This document shows, one piece after another, positions 1-7,244 of a DNA stretch of 13,508 nucleotides (its first letter is position 1; the number at the start of each line of letters is the position of its first letter). The notes under the pieces were generated by a model. It saw nothing but the letters and a program-made list of their open reading frames with translations. It had not been told where the DNA came from and searched no databases. The position numbers and the translations under genes are program-made. Location: positions 1 through 13,508 of the forward strand of contig JANXMD010000349.1 in assembly GCA_025354845.1 (NCBI GenBank), read 5' to 3'. Source of the stretch: Verrucomicrobiota bacterium (GTDB lineage Bacteria > Verrucomicrobiota > Verrucomicrobiia > Limisphaerales > UBA9464).

Positions 1-1
1 G

Positions 2-1045
2 GCGCGTGGCGCCAACTCCGAGGCCGTCGACGAAGTTCTGAAGTTGAAGGCCGCGGGGGTTCCCGACGAAACGATCGTCGCGTTCATTCGCAGCAAGGGA
101 ATGCGCAGCAAGACTCCCCCGTTTGAGCTCTCGTCAGACGACCTGATCCAGCTTCGGGATAAGGGCCTTTCCCCTGCCATCCTGAACGCGATGCTCGCCG
201 GTACCACAGCGCCCGTTGGGGCCACCCCGCCAACGAGCTATCCTGGACAGCCGACACCGGTGGTTCAGCCGGCGATCCCGTCGATTCCCGTCGCTCCGGG
301 CGCGCCGACCGGTACAACCGCAACCCCGACGCTCACCGGCGACGCCGCGTATTTCGCCCCGGAACTGAGCGGAAACGGGCGCTGGATCCTGGGTGAGGAA
401 GGTCAGTGGTCCTGGCAGCCTGCGGTCGTGCTGGCGTCACCCGGCTGGCGGCCCTATTGGGATGCTGGCCATTGGGTGAACAGCGATCAGGGCTGGTTCT
501 GGGCCTCGGACTACGCCTGGGGCGGCATCACCTTCCACTATGGACGCTGGCACCTGCATCCGCGGCACGGCTGGGTCTGGTCGCCGGATCGCGTTTGGGG
601 ACCGGCGTGGGTGGTCTGGCGGAGCGGTGGCGACTACTGCGGTTGGGCCCCGCTGCCTCCAGGCGCTGTGTTCAACGTCAACGCCGGCGCCTTTTTCTAT
701 CGCGGCCGATCCGTGGCCGTCGGCTACGACTTTGGACTCGATTGGCGCCACTTCAATTTCTCCCTGGTTTCGGATCTCGGCTCCCGGCCGGTTTTGCGCC
801 TCCGTACCGAAGTGGAAATCCAGAACGTGATCCGCACCACCGTCGTGTTGCACGGCTACACCGCCGTGCGAACCGGGGGAACGGTGCGAATCATGAATCA
901 CGGCATTGAGCCGGGCCGTGTCTCGGCGGTGCGCGGGCATCCGCTGGAGGCCGTGAGCATCCACGACGTCCATTCCGTGGAACCGGGCCGCTCCCGGGAA
1001 CACGTGGACACGCGACGCCACCGGATCGAAGTGTACCGCCGCTGA
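2..1045 (+). CDS. DUF6600-like tryptophan-rich protein (5' truncated by window edge)
   Basis: The frame is open from base 2 to a TGA at 1043-1045, giving 347 visible residues. A TTG at 44 is the first possible start, but the codons before it (ARGANSEAVDEVLKL) read as natural continuation of the helical segment KAAGVPDETIVAFIRSKG, so I infer that the true start lies left of the window. After this helical part comes a Pro/Thr-rich linker (about residues 65-115), then a Trp-rich core (about 122-220) with repeated GxW/HW/RW motifs such as YGRWHLHPRHGWVWSP, WGPAWVVWR and GWAPLPPGA. That core is the hallmark of the DUF6600 family, whose biochemical function is unknown. The C-terminal 120 residues are basic and polar with no recognised motif. 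It is the only plus-strand gene here and converges on the next gene, with 23 bases between their stops. Family call is good; function is not known. Confidence 0.85.
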   Translation, partial: ARGANSEAVDEVLKLKAAGVPDETIVAFIRSKGMRSKTPPFELSSDDLIQLRDKGLSPAILNAMLAGTTAPVGATPPTSYPGQPTPVVQPAIPSIPVAPGAPTGTTATPTLTGDAAYFAPELSGNGRWILGEEGQWSWQPAVVLASPGWRPYWDAGHWVNSDQGWFWASDYAWGGITFHYGRWHLHPRHGWVWSPDRVWGPAWVVWRSGGDYCGWAPLPPGAVFNVNAGAFFYRGRSVAVGYDFGLDWRHFNFSLVSDLGSRPVLRLRTEVEIQNVIRTTVVLHGYTAVRTGGTVRIMNHGIEPGRVSAVRGHPLEAVSIHDVHSVEPGRSREHVDTRRHRIEVYRR

Positions 1046-1068
1046 ACGCGGACCGGAGGCGGAATCCA

Positions 1069-1926
1069 CTAGTCCCCGGGCGTCACCGTCCACATGCCCA
1101 GAGGCGCATTCGTGGTGCCGCTGCCGATCGTCTCGCGGACCTTGTGGATCGCCACATGCCCGTCGTGGAACAAGTAGTTGAAGCGCTCGCCGTGCAGCCC
1201 GTAGGCGGCCTTTCCATAGCCGTACTGGGTCTTGGCGATCTGAAAACAGTCCGCAGAAAAGCCCGCGGGATTGCCATTCCCTTCAGTCGGCCCGACGCAA
1301 AAGGAGGGCCAGTCATTGCCCGCGATGTTGCGTCCGTTCGGCAGCTCGCAAAGCAGGATGGTATCGGACGGGGATTGCACCACCGAGGATTTGTACCCAG
1401 GCGGTTCCTCGGGCGGCATGGATCCGTTGTTGTTCTGAATATAGACCCCAATGCCGTGCAACGGCGTCGGCAACGCGCCAGGTTGAATGACGTTGGCACC
1501 ATTCATGGCATAGGTGCGACGCTGACCGAACTGCGCGTAGTCGATGGTGATCTTGTTTCGGTCCGCCGGGCACTGGAGGATCTTCGGGCATTTGGTTCCC
1601 TCGGTGATTCCCAGCATGAGATCGCTCTGCGAATCCGCGCCGCCGATATACCGGTGGATCATGTCATCCCAGGTCCACTGGTACATGTAGTCCCCGGTTC
1701 GGTACACCGCCGGCGGGTTCTGGTCGGCATGATCCAGCAGGAACAGATGGAAGCCCATGCCCAGCTGCTTCATCTGCGAGGTGCACTTCAACCGTTCGGC
1801 GCGGGCCTTGGCCTTGCCCAGCGCGGGCAGAAGCATGCCCGCCAGAATCGCAATGATCGCAATGACGACCAACAGCTCGATCAGCGTGAACGCCGACGTG
1901 CGAGAGGGATGGGGGCGCAGGGGCAT
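1069..1926 (-). CDS. Prepilin-like secreted protein with N-terminal methylation motif and C-terminal DG motif
   Basis: The protein has 285 residues if started at ATG 1926. The open frame runs on to 1998, but that extension lies inside the upstream lipoprotein gene, and ATG 1926 gives the normal short leader. Leader MPLRPHPSRTSA is followed by FTLIELLVVIAII, the type IV prepilin / type II pseudopilin N-helix: cleavage is expected at A12|F13 with Glu at mature position 5, and the hydrophobic helix runs to about residue 36. The globular part has Cys-containing segments (KCTSQMKQLG, QCPADRN) and ends with a NYLFHDGHVAIHK motif (DG near 255), the pattern of the large prepilin-like families expanded in Verrucomicrobiota and Planctomycetota. 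Role: probably exported and processed by a prepilin peptidase; whether it forms a filament is unknown. It follows the lipoprotein gene by 13 bases, so the two are likely cotranscribed. No clear Shine-Dalgarno is seen. Confidence 0.88.
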   Translation of the reverse strand: MPLRPHPSRTSAFTLIELLVVIAIIAILAGMLLPALGKAKARAERLKCTSQMKQLGMGFHLFLLDHADQNPPAVYRTGDYMYQWTWDDMIHRYIGGADSQSDLMLGITEGTKCPKILQCPADRNKITIDYAQFGQRRTYAMNGANVIQPGALPTPLHGIGVYIQNNNGSMPPEEPPGYKSSVVQSPSDTILLCELPNGRNIAGNDWPSFCVGPTEGNGNPAGFSADCFQIAKTQYGYGKAAYGLHGERFNYLFHDGHVAIHKVRETIGSGTTNAPLGMWTVTPGD

Positions 1927-1939
1927 AGGGTAGGTGAAT

Positions 1940-2278
1940 TCAGGGTTTCGTGACCACCACCTGCATGGTCTTGGGATCAATGGAGAATCGGCGCCCATCC
2001 GCCAGTTGCGGCACGGAGCCCAGGTAACCCGCCGACACCAGTTCCTCCAAAGACGCCGGACGATGCTGCTTTTCGAAGGAGAACTTCCGGACGGCCTGGG
2101 TCAGCTCGGCCAGAATCGGGGCGAGATCGGCTCCGCCCGCCTGGGCTGCAGGCGTGGCCTCGGGCGAAACTGCGACTCCACCAGACGGCGAAGAGGCAGG
2201 CTCTTGCTTCCCACATCCGGTCAAAACCAGAACGACAATCAGGGCGGCAGGCAGAAGTGGGGTCACTGGCAGACCCAA
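1940..2278 (-). CDS. Small lipoprotein with pseudopilin-like C-terminal segment
   Basis: This 112-residue protein starts at TTG 2278. I prefer this start because an AGGGGGG purine run sits five bases upstream; a GTG at 2266 is the alternative. A hydrophobic stretch (PLLPAALIVVLVLTGC) ends in a lipobox L-T-G-C at residues 19-22, so Cys22 should be lipidated after export. The n-region carries no positive charge, which is unusual and leaves the start somewhat open. Residues 26-50 are a Pro/Ala/Ser linker. The rest (about 52-112: AVRKFSFEKQHRPASLEELVSAGYL, then FSIDPKTMQVVV) resembles the tail of type II secretion pseudopilins, with the 'rPaSLeeLv..GyL' pattern. I infer a periplasm-facing lipoprotein partnered with the prepilin-like gene 13 bases downstream. 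The specific function is unknown. Confidence 0.75.
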   Translation of the reverse strand: MGLPVTPLLPAALIVVLVLTGCGKQEPASSPSGGVAVSPEATPAAQAGGADLAPILAELTQAVRKFSFEKQHRPASLEELVSAGYLGSVPQLADGRRFSIDPKTMQVVVTKP

Positions 2279-2319
2279 TCACACCCCCCTGTCTCAGGCA
2301 AGCGCCCTGCGGAGTGACG

Positions 2320-3000
2320 TCAGCATCCTCCCGCGCAGCAGCGTCCGGGCCGGAGCAGTCGACACGCCGTCACCGCGACGAGCCCACCCAGCACGGGCGC
2401 GGTGAGGTAGATCCACAGCGTGTCCCATTGCCCGCTCACCAGCGCCGGCCCAAGGGAGCGCGCGGGATTCATGGAGGCCCCAGAAATCGGTCCGGCGAAC
2501 AACGCCTCCAGCCCGACCACCGACCCGATCCCCAACGCCGCATAAGGCACCGGCACTCGGTCGGCATCCGTCACCGACAGGATCACCCACACCAAAAACG
2601 CGGAAAGCAGGAACTCGAGGCACCAGGTCTGTTCCCAGGAGCCCGCAGGCTTCGTTCCTCCCAGCGTCAAATCGGCGTGGAAAAGCCCGTGCAACACAAG
2701 ACTCGCCACGACAGCTCCAATTCCCTGGGCCAGGAGATAGCCGACGACAGTGCCCGAATCGGTCCTTCTAGAACGCCACAGACTGAGTGTCACCGCGGGA
2801 TTCAGGTGCGCCCCTGAAATATCCCCCAACGCGGAAATCAACGCGAAGACGACGAGCCCGAAGGTGATGGCAACGCCGAGATGGGTCACCGCGCCACCGC
2901 TGGCATGATCGATCACGATGGCGCCGGTTCCTGCGAACACGAGCGCAAAGGTGCCGAGACACTCAGCGAGGAATCGACGTCCGGTTGGATTCAGAATCAT
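2320..3000 (-). CDS. Aquaporin / MIP family channel
   Basis: The protein has 226 residues, the usual length for bacterial MIP channels, starting at ATG 3000. Six hydrophobic segments are visible, and both half-helix NPA boxes are intact: ISGAHLNPAVTLSLW (NPA 67-69) and ISGASMNPARSLGPAL (NPA 178-180, followed by the Arg of the ar/R selectivity filter). The family conducts water, glycerol or small neutral solutes such as As(OH)3 across the inner membrane. The sequence alone does not settle the substrate. The arsR-type remnant directly upstream resembles arsenic operons in which arsR precedes an aquaporin (AqpS type), so arsenite transport is a reasonable inference, but no arsC, arsM or arsB is present. 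The C-terminus ends with the Cys-rich RCCAGGC. The gene starts right at the breakpoint of the arsR fragment and overlaps its out-of-frame tail. Confidence 0.93.
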   Translation of the reverse strand: MILNPTGRRFLAECLGTFALVFAGTGAIVIDHASGGAVTHLGVAITFGLVVFALISALGDISGAHLNPAVTLSLWRSRRTDSGTVVGYLLAQGIGAVVASLVLHGLFHADLTLGGTKPAGSWEQTWCLEFLLSAFLVWVILSVTDADRVPVPYAALGIGSVVGLEALFAGPISGASMNPARSLGPALVSGQWDTLWIYLTAPVLGGLVAVTACRLLRPGRCCAGGC

Positions 3001-3136
3001 ACGTCGACACCGTCATCTGCGGCACTTCGAGTACCGAACGAAAGTAACCAACACAAAGCGGAGCTCCGGCGAGAAGTCTCAGAATCCGCAGGCGGGTTTC
3101 GCCAGTCAGGCATCGATGCATCCGCACGAGACACAT
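2963..3136 (-). pseudogene. Truncated ArsR-type transcriptional repressor
   Basis: From ATG 3136 (or ATG 3121) the frame reads MHRCLTGETRLRILRLL, then GAPLCVGYFRSVLEVPQMTVS. This matches the first half of the ArsR/SmtB winged helix: the 'L.d.tRLrILrlL..g.lCV.el...l.lpqstvS' helices leading into the recognition helix. Straight after VPQMTVST the similarity stops. The frame then reads nine or so residues of out-of-frame aquaporin DNA (YDSESNRTS) to a TGA at 2963. The recognition helix, the wing and the dimerisation helix are absent, so DNA binding should be lost. The aquaporin ATG at 3000 sits a few bases after the break, so a deletion that joined half of arsR to the channel gene is the simplest reading. 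In intact systems ArsR represses its own operon until arsenite or antimonite binds. I see no second copy in the window. Confidence 0.7.
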
Positions 3137-3138
3137 GC

Positions 3139-3181
3139 TTCGGATGGTATATTCCTCAAACTGCATATTCGGCAATCCGAA
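3139..3181. promoter_or_regulatory. Possible operator/promoter region of the broken arsR-aquaporin unit
   Basis: Just upstream of the arsR ATG at 3136, a perfect 7-bp inverted repeat, TTCGGAT (3139-3145) and ATCCGAA (3175-3181), brackets a relatively AT-rich stretch. Within it ATATTC occurs twice, at 3149-3154 and 3165-3170, 16 bases apart. ArsR operators are typically AT-rich imperfect palindromes near the promoter, so this is a candidate for the former operator. The match to any known operator is not established. Confidence 0.35.
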
Positions 3182-3221
3182 AATCCCAGTTCGACTCGGC
3201 GGTCGGGAGGTGAGGTGACGG

Positions 3222-4067
3222 TCAGTCGCCCGCCATCGTGGTTTCAGGGAAGCGCTGCAAATACGCCAGCTGCGCCTCACGATCGGGGACCCGGGTCAGC
3301 GTCAGGTCTTCGAGGAAACGTCGTGGATAACCAGGTTCGATTGAAGTCACGCAAACCTCCTGTTCGATAACTTCAAACACGGCACGCCATCCACCGCAAC
3401 CCAGTTCAAGCCGGCCGGCTTGGGTCCTGCGGATGCGGCGGGTGCGGTGCGGGGTTGGATCGCGCTCGAGGCGCTCAATCACACGGGCGGTAAAATCGAG
3501 ATCCCACTGAGTCCGGAGCCACGCCACCTGTTCCGCGGCGTGCGCGGAAAAACGGACCTGAAATCCGGGAGGTTGGGTCGCGTCAGCCTGAACCGCATCC
3601 CACCATCCGGCCTGCTCCCCGGGAAAGGCATCGTAGGCGGGAATATAGGGCTTGATGTCGAATACCGGCGTGCCGTCCACCAGATCGCAGGGCCCGAGAA
3701 TCAACCGGTGCTTCTCGATCTGAAGCAACCGGACCGGCGTCATACCCAAGGGATTGGGACGATGCGGGGATCGGGTGGAAAACACGCCCCGACGAACCGC
3801 CGGCCCCTGCGGTGGCAGGACCAACGGGCGCCACTCGGTGTTGCGATGAAACCACCAGAGAAGCCAAATGCGGCTGAATCCGGCGAGATCGCGCAAGCCC
3901 TGTTCGAGGTTCCGTCCGAGCACCAACTCCAGGACGTGGGTTTCGAGACCCTCCTCGGCGGGCTGATGGCGCGCATCGAACTTCAGGCGCTGCCCCGACC
4001 GGAGGAACCCGATCGGGGCCAGCGTCAGGCTGCCGGAGTCCTCCGGCGATGGCCCGGAACCGCTCAC
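3222..4067 (-). CDS. trmO: tRNA (adenine(37)-N6)-methyltransferase, TrmO/TsaA family
   Basis: The protein has 281 residues from GTG 4067; the GTG overlaps the TGA of the upstream gene (4064-4066), which implies translational coupling. In other bacteria TrmO uses S-adenosylmethionine to methylate N6 of t6A at position 37 of certain threonine tRNAs, in the cytoplasm. The core beta-barrel domain spans about residues 15-150: LAPIGFLRSG at its start, the signature FSTRSPHRPNPLGMTPVRLL at 96-115, and DLVDGTPVFDIKPYIPAYD at 128-146. A C-terminal domain (about 165-260) contains the YPRRF-type segment with Asp/Arg-rich stretches as in full-length E. coli-type TrmO. The length is typical and all signature motifs are present. 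Its association with the small HTH protein is not one I recognise from model organisms. Confidence 0.93.
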   Translation of the reverse strand: MSGSGPSPEDSGSLTLAPIGFLRSGQRLKFDARHQPAEEGLETHVLELVLGRNLEQGLRDLAGFSRIWLLWWFHRNTEWRPLVLPPQGPAVRRGVFSTRSPHRPNPLGMTPVRLLQIEKHRLILGPCDLVDGTPVFDIKPYIPAYDAFPGEQAGWWDAVQADATQPPGFQVRFSAHAAEQVAWLRTQWDLDFTARVIERLERDPTPHRTRRIRRTQAGRLELGCGGWRAVFEVIEQEVCVTSIEPGYPRRFLEDLTLTRVPDREAQLAYLQRFPETTMAGD

Positions 4068-4453
4068 TCGACCCAGGCGTGGGTCGACTTTCCTACCTTC
4101 TGGATTTCCTTGATCTTCTTTCCCGTGGTGAAGAACCAGGCGTAAATGTTCGCCCCCTTGACGCCCGTCTTGGCGGCGATGTCCTTCACGCTTAGACCGG
4201 TTTTCCCGGCCTCCTTCAGCAGCGTGACGATGGTGTCCTTCATGGCACCGCGCTTGGCACGGCCGGCCTTGGGAGCCTTGGGGGTGGTGGACGCCTTGGC
4301 CGGACGCCCCCGGCGCGCACCCTTCGCCGAGCCGCCCTCAAACGCGGCAAGTTCAGAATCGATATCGGCAACCTTGGCAAGGAGCGCTTCCTTGGCCTTC
4401 AGCAGACGGGCGATCTTAACAAAATCGGAGGCGGAAATACTGGCAAGATTCAT
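4064..4453 (-). CDS. Small basic protein with coiled-coil, AT-hook-like and helix-turn-helix segments
   Basis: The protein has 129 residues from ATG 4453, with a modest AAGGT about ten bases upstream. Three parts are visible. Residues 8-38 form a charged amphipathic helix (KIARLLKAKEALLAKVADIDSEL), probably a coiled coil for oligomerisation. Residues 42-70 are a low-complexity Ala/Lys/Arg/Pro linker carrying RRGRPAK, which matches the GRP core of AT-hook DNA minor-groove binders and resembles H1-like bacterial proteins. Residues 72-125 look like a compact helical domain with a helix-turn-helix (LSVKDIAAKTGVKGANIYAWF, then Lys-rich IKEIQKVGK). I infer a nucleoid-associated or regulatory DNA-binding protein. 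It overlaps trmO by 4 bases, so the two products are likely made together. No named family is recognised. Confidence 0.75.
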   Translation of the reverse strand: MNLASISASDFVKIARLLKAKEALLAKVADIDSELAAFEGGSAKGARRGRPAKASTTPKAPKAGRAKRGAMKDTIVTLLKEAGKTGLSVKDIAAKTGVKGANIYAWFFTTGKKIKEIQKVGKSTHAWVE

Positions 4454-4498
4454 AAGTCGCGACCTTAGACGGAGAATGGATCTCCCGCAACTGGGTTA

Positions 4499-4526
4499 GA
4501 GCCTGTCTGAAAATTGGGAAGGCTCT
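4499..4526. other. Hairpin or possible insertion-sequence end remnant
   Basis: A perfect 6-bp inverted repeat, AGAGCC (4498-4503) and GGCTCT (4521-4526), flanks a 17-base AT-richer loop between the HTH gene and the stop of the NAGPA gene on the same strand. There is no U-run, so it is a poor intrinsic terminator. The left half, GAGCCTGTCTGAAAATTG, resembles the terminal inverted repeats of some IS5/IS4-type insertion sequences. No transposase or second end is seen here. Confidence 0.3.
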
Positions 4527-6478
4527 TAGCGGTTCAAACGATAAAACCGCGCCGAAGCACCCGCCGAAGTGCTGAAGGGGGAGGCGACCACGGGCCCCGG
4601 AACATCGATCCAGGGCCCGGTCGGTGCCTCCGCCTGCTGTAGGATAAATCCGCCGCGGGTCCAGTCGAACCGCAGGGTGGATCCACTCGAGGTCAACGTG
4701 ACCTGCGGCGCCGGCGGTGCGGATCGGACCCCGGAAACGGCGACGCCAAAGGTCATATCAGCACTATGGGCATTGTAGTTGTGCACTTCCACAGCGAGCA
4801 CGTTGTCCCCGTTCACCAGGGAGGCTCCATCGATCGTGAATGAGTCCGAGCACGTCGCGTCTCCGCTGCACGGGTAGCCCGTTGCCAGCGTGGAACTGAC
4901 GAGGATCTCCGACGGATCGATGCGCAGTCGGTACACCTCCGTGCCGTTGAGGTAAACCACCGCCCCGTCGTCAATGAACCCATCGCACTGCAACGTCGGA
5001 CTGGAGGCCGCGTCGCTGACTTGGAAATGGGTTCGAAAATAATACGTGATGTAGGGGTATCCGGCGTTGGCCGCATCCGCGGGTAATTGTGTGGCTTTCG
5101 GCTGCACCAGGACATTCGGGCCGGCGGCCCGGACATCCACCCACAACAAGGCCGGTGCCGGACCGCCCCAGGTGGCATCGTCATAACCCGGCTTCGTCCA
5201 GTCGCCGGTGGACTGCGACGCGACGGAGTACTTCCAGGAATTCGTCAGCTCGAGATAAGACTGGAACGCGTTGTAGTTGATTGTGGTGAAGGTCAGGAGG
5301 TCCGAAGTCTGAGTGCCGGACGAGGCATTCGCCACCACCCGATAGTAATAGGGCGTGCCGGCGATGAGTGCCGGAAGGAGCACTGAGTGGGTGGTGGTCC
5401 CGGTTGCCGGCATCGGAGACTTGGAGCCCAAATCGGTCGTCAGGCCGTACTCAATCCAGGAGACCGCGGCTTCACTGGTTTTCCAGGTGACGGATGCCGC
5501 CTCATCATCGGCCAGCACTTGCACGTCCGAAATGAAGCTCGGCACCGGCTTGGCAAACACTGCGAGATGACTGCCCACGGTGCGTTCTTTGCCGCTGTCG
5601 GCGACCGCACTGGATTTGTTCAACCGCGTTGGATTGCCCAAGGAATTCTCCATCACCAGGGTCGTGGACCCGCCGCCGTCCATATTGATGGCATCCGCGG
5701 CACCGACCTTGAGCATCCATGCGCCCGACTCGTAATCCAGCGCGCCATCGCTGTAGCCAGGTTGACGGCCGTCGATCGTCACGAGGTAGAGATAGCGTCG
5801 GTCGGCCGAAAGCCCCATCAGCGTCCGCGGCTGATTGTCGTGGAGATTGCCCGGGAGATTCAGGTACTGGCGTCCGATGTTCACGCCGTTAATCACCACC
5901 GGATACACGCCCGCAACCGCTGTGTGAACGCCGGTCGTCGACTTGGCAGGCCAGTTGGTGTGGGTGACTGTCGCGTGATTCGCCGCATCAAAGCTGAACA
6001 CCGCCGAGTTGGCCGCGCTTTCCTGCTTGGAGACGACCTCACCCCCGGAAATCGCCAGTCCCGAAAGATCCATGGGCGTTCCTTCCGGAAGGTAATATTG
6101 GCCCTGATCGAAGAAATTGGCATTGATGGCCAGCTGCGCTTTGTGGACCTGCAGGAAGCGACTGACCGTCATGCCTCCCGTTTCGCGCGATCCGTCGACA
6201 TATCCCGAAGCAATCCGCGGCGTCGCCAGGAGGCTCACGTCGGGGTCCTGCAGGTCAACGCGGGCCACGTTGATCACGTTCAGGTCGGGATTCGCGGTAT
6301 CCGCGATGTTGGTCCCTCGGGCATGATCAATGCCCTTGAAAAGGGGAATCCAAGGTCCCAGGACCGGAGCCGCGCAGAGCGTCGACGTCGCGCACGCGAG
6401 CAACCACGCACAGGCCATCCGCCGGCCGCGGGAAAGGATCGACTGCTGGATTGGAAGATGAGTTCGGAAACGAAGCAT
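4526..6478 (-). CDS. Secreted multidomain phosphodiester glycosidase (NAGPA domain) with FnIII-like and beta-sandwich modules
   Basis: The protein has 650 residues from ATG 6478; ATG 6418 (Met21) would give a conventional signal peptide, MACAWLLACATSTLCA, so both starts are possible. Residues about 65-310 form a NAGPA (phosphodiester glycosidase) domain: AINANFF at 117-123, PRTLMGLS at 217-224, VTIDGRQPGYSDG at 233-245, INMDGGGSTTLV at 264-275 and ERTVGSHLAVF at 298-308. The family founder is the lysosomal uncovering enzyme, which hydrolyses GlcNAc-1-phosphodiesters; bacterial substrates are mostly unknown. Residues about 315-400 are a fibronectin-III-like module (VTWKTSEAAVSWIEYGLTT, then PYYYRVVA). 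Residues 408-585 form a beta-sandwich seen in many verrucomicrobial exoproteins, with DWTKPGYDDATW and VYLNGTEVYR. The last 60 residues (GGFILQQAEAPTGPWIDVPG, ending FYRLNR) are a C-terminal module common in that phylum. It follows the divergent prepilin-like gene by 39 bases. Confidence 0.9.
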   Translation of the reverse strand: MLRFRTHLPIQQSILSRGRRMACAWLLACATSTLCAAPVLGPWIPLFKGIDHARGTNIADTANPDLNVINVARVDLQDPDVSLLATPRIASGYVDGSRETGGMTVSRFLQVHKAQLAINANFFDQGQYYLPEGTPMDLSGLAISGGEVVSKQESAANSAVFSFDAANHATVTHTNWPAKSTTGVHTAVAGVYPVVINGVNIGRQYLNLPGNLHDNQPRTLMGLSADRRYLYLVTIDGRQPGYSDGALDYESGAWMLKVGAADAINMDGGGSTTLVMENSLGNPTRLNKSSAVADSGKERTVGSHLAVFAKPVPSFISDVQVLADDEAASVTWKTSEAAVSWIEYGLTTDLGSKSPMPATGTTTHSVLLPALIAGTPYYYRVVANASSGTQTSDLLTFTTINYNAFQSYLELTNSWKYSVASQSTGDWTKPGYDDATWGGPAPALLWVDVRAAGPNVLVQPKATQLPADAANAGYPYITYYFRTHFQVSDAASSPTLQCDGFIDDGAVVYLNGTEVYRLRIDPSEILVSSTLATGYPCSGDATCSDSFTIDGASLVNGDNVLAVEVHNYNAHSADMTFGVAVSGVRSAPPAPQVTLTSSGSTLRFDWTRGGFILQQAEAPTGPWIDVPGPVVASPFSTSAGASARFYRLNR

Positions 6479-6517
6479 GGTGGTTTCGGAGTGAACCGGA
6501 GTTGCGCGTGCGAGCGG

Positions 6518-7216
6518 CTAATTGCCCGAGAATCGGTACGCGTAACCCGCAATTGGATCGCGCGTGTAGGCCGCATTGAAGCCGTCGTAGTAAATGGGGA
6601 TCACCGCCGCGTGGCCGTCGGCAAACGCGACGGCACAGGCGGCGTCGTTGTAGAAGGGCGCGTTTTTTACCCCGGTCCGGCTGCGATGCCAGGAGAGCGG
6701 CGCATGGGCGGCCCATTCCATGACCAACAGGGTACGTCCGGGTTCGACCAGCGACGCCTGCTTCCATCCGGCAATCTGCGGCATCCCCGGAAGCATCACG
6801 CCGTTGAACACGTAGCTGCTGAGGTCAAAGCGCGGCGACTTGCAGAATGGGGCGGGATCCGAGTAGCCACGATCCTGTGGACAAACAAACTGGGCATCCT
6901 GAGCCGGCTTGTTGCCTTTGGGGGCGAGGTAGGGACGGACCTGCTCCTTGTACCACCACCAGAAGTCGCCGCCCTGCCCCGCCACCGGTCCCGGCAGCGT
7001 TTTGGAATGATCCTCAGCGTAGAGTTGAATGGCTTGGGCGATCGCCCGGAGATTTCCCACGCAGAGCGTCTCCCGCGAGGTTCGCTGACTTTGGATCCAC
7101 GGCACCGCCACCACCGCCGCAAGCAGCGACCCGATCGCCAACATGCCGAGGAGATCGGCCAGTACAAATCCGCGGCACACGGCAGGACCGTCCGACTTGG
7201 GGAGATAACGTTTCAT
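6518..7216 (-). CDS. Divergent prepilin-like protein with Asp instead of Glu at mature position 5
   Basis: The protein has 232 residues from ATG 7216. The frame stays open to GTG 7270, but those extra codons (reading ICVNLWF) come from the dispersed 30-bp repeat, so I reject the longer start. Leader MKRYLPKSDGPAVCRG is followed by FVLADLLGMLAIGSLLAAVV, a pseudopilin-like hydrophobic helix with a classical Gly16|Phe17 cleavage site. The mature fifth residue is Asp21 rather than the near-invariant Glu, and the helix lacks the usual ELLVVIAII. The body keeps the family plan: RAIAQAIQLYAEDH, a FVCPQDRG segment, SSYVFNGVM and a C-terminal AFADGHAAVIP motif. Function is unknown; it is likely membrane-anchored or exported. 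It is the gene immediately upstream of the large NAGPA protein (39-base gap). Confidence 0.82.
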   Translation of the reverse strand: MKRYLPKSDGPAVCRGFVLADLLGMLAIGSLLAAVVAVPWIQSQRTSRETLCVGNLRAIAQAIQLYAEDHSKTLPGPVAGQGGDFWWWYKEQVRPYLAPKGNKPAQDAQFVCPQDRGYSDPAPFCKSPRFDLSSYVFNGVMLPGMPQIAGWKQASLVEPGRTLLVMEWAAHAPLSWHRSRTGVKNAPFYNDAACAVAFADGHAAVIPIYYDGFNAAYTRDPIAGYAYRFSGN

Positions 7217-7244
7217 CCTAAATCCGGCAGATAAAGGAGAGTGA

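Noticed and set aside
437..1953. Overlapping opposite-strand frames at 437-1093 (-) and 1144-1953 (+)
   Set aside because: Both are mirror frames of well-supported genes (DUF6600-like protein and prepilin-like protein) and have no motif of their own.
2257..2817. Plus-strand frame of 186 codons over the aquaporin
   Set aside because: It is antisense to a gene with both NPA motifs; the sequence is low-complexity His/Arg/Gln.
5387..7234. Long plus-strand open frame of 615 codons
   Set aside because: It lies antisense to the NAGPA and divergent prepilin genes, which carry clear motifs. It is Arg/His/Gly-rich, as expected for a GC-rich shadow frame, and has no recognisable domain.
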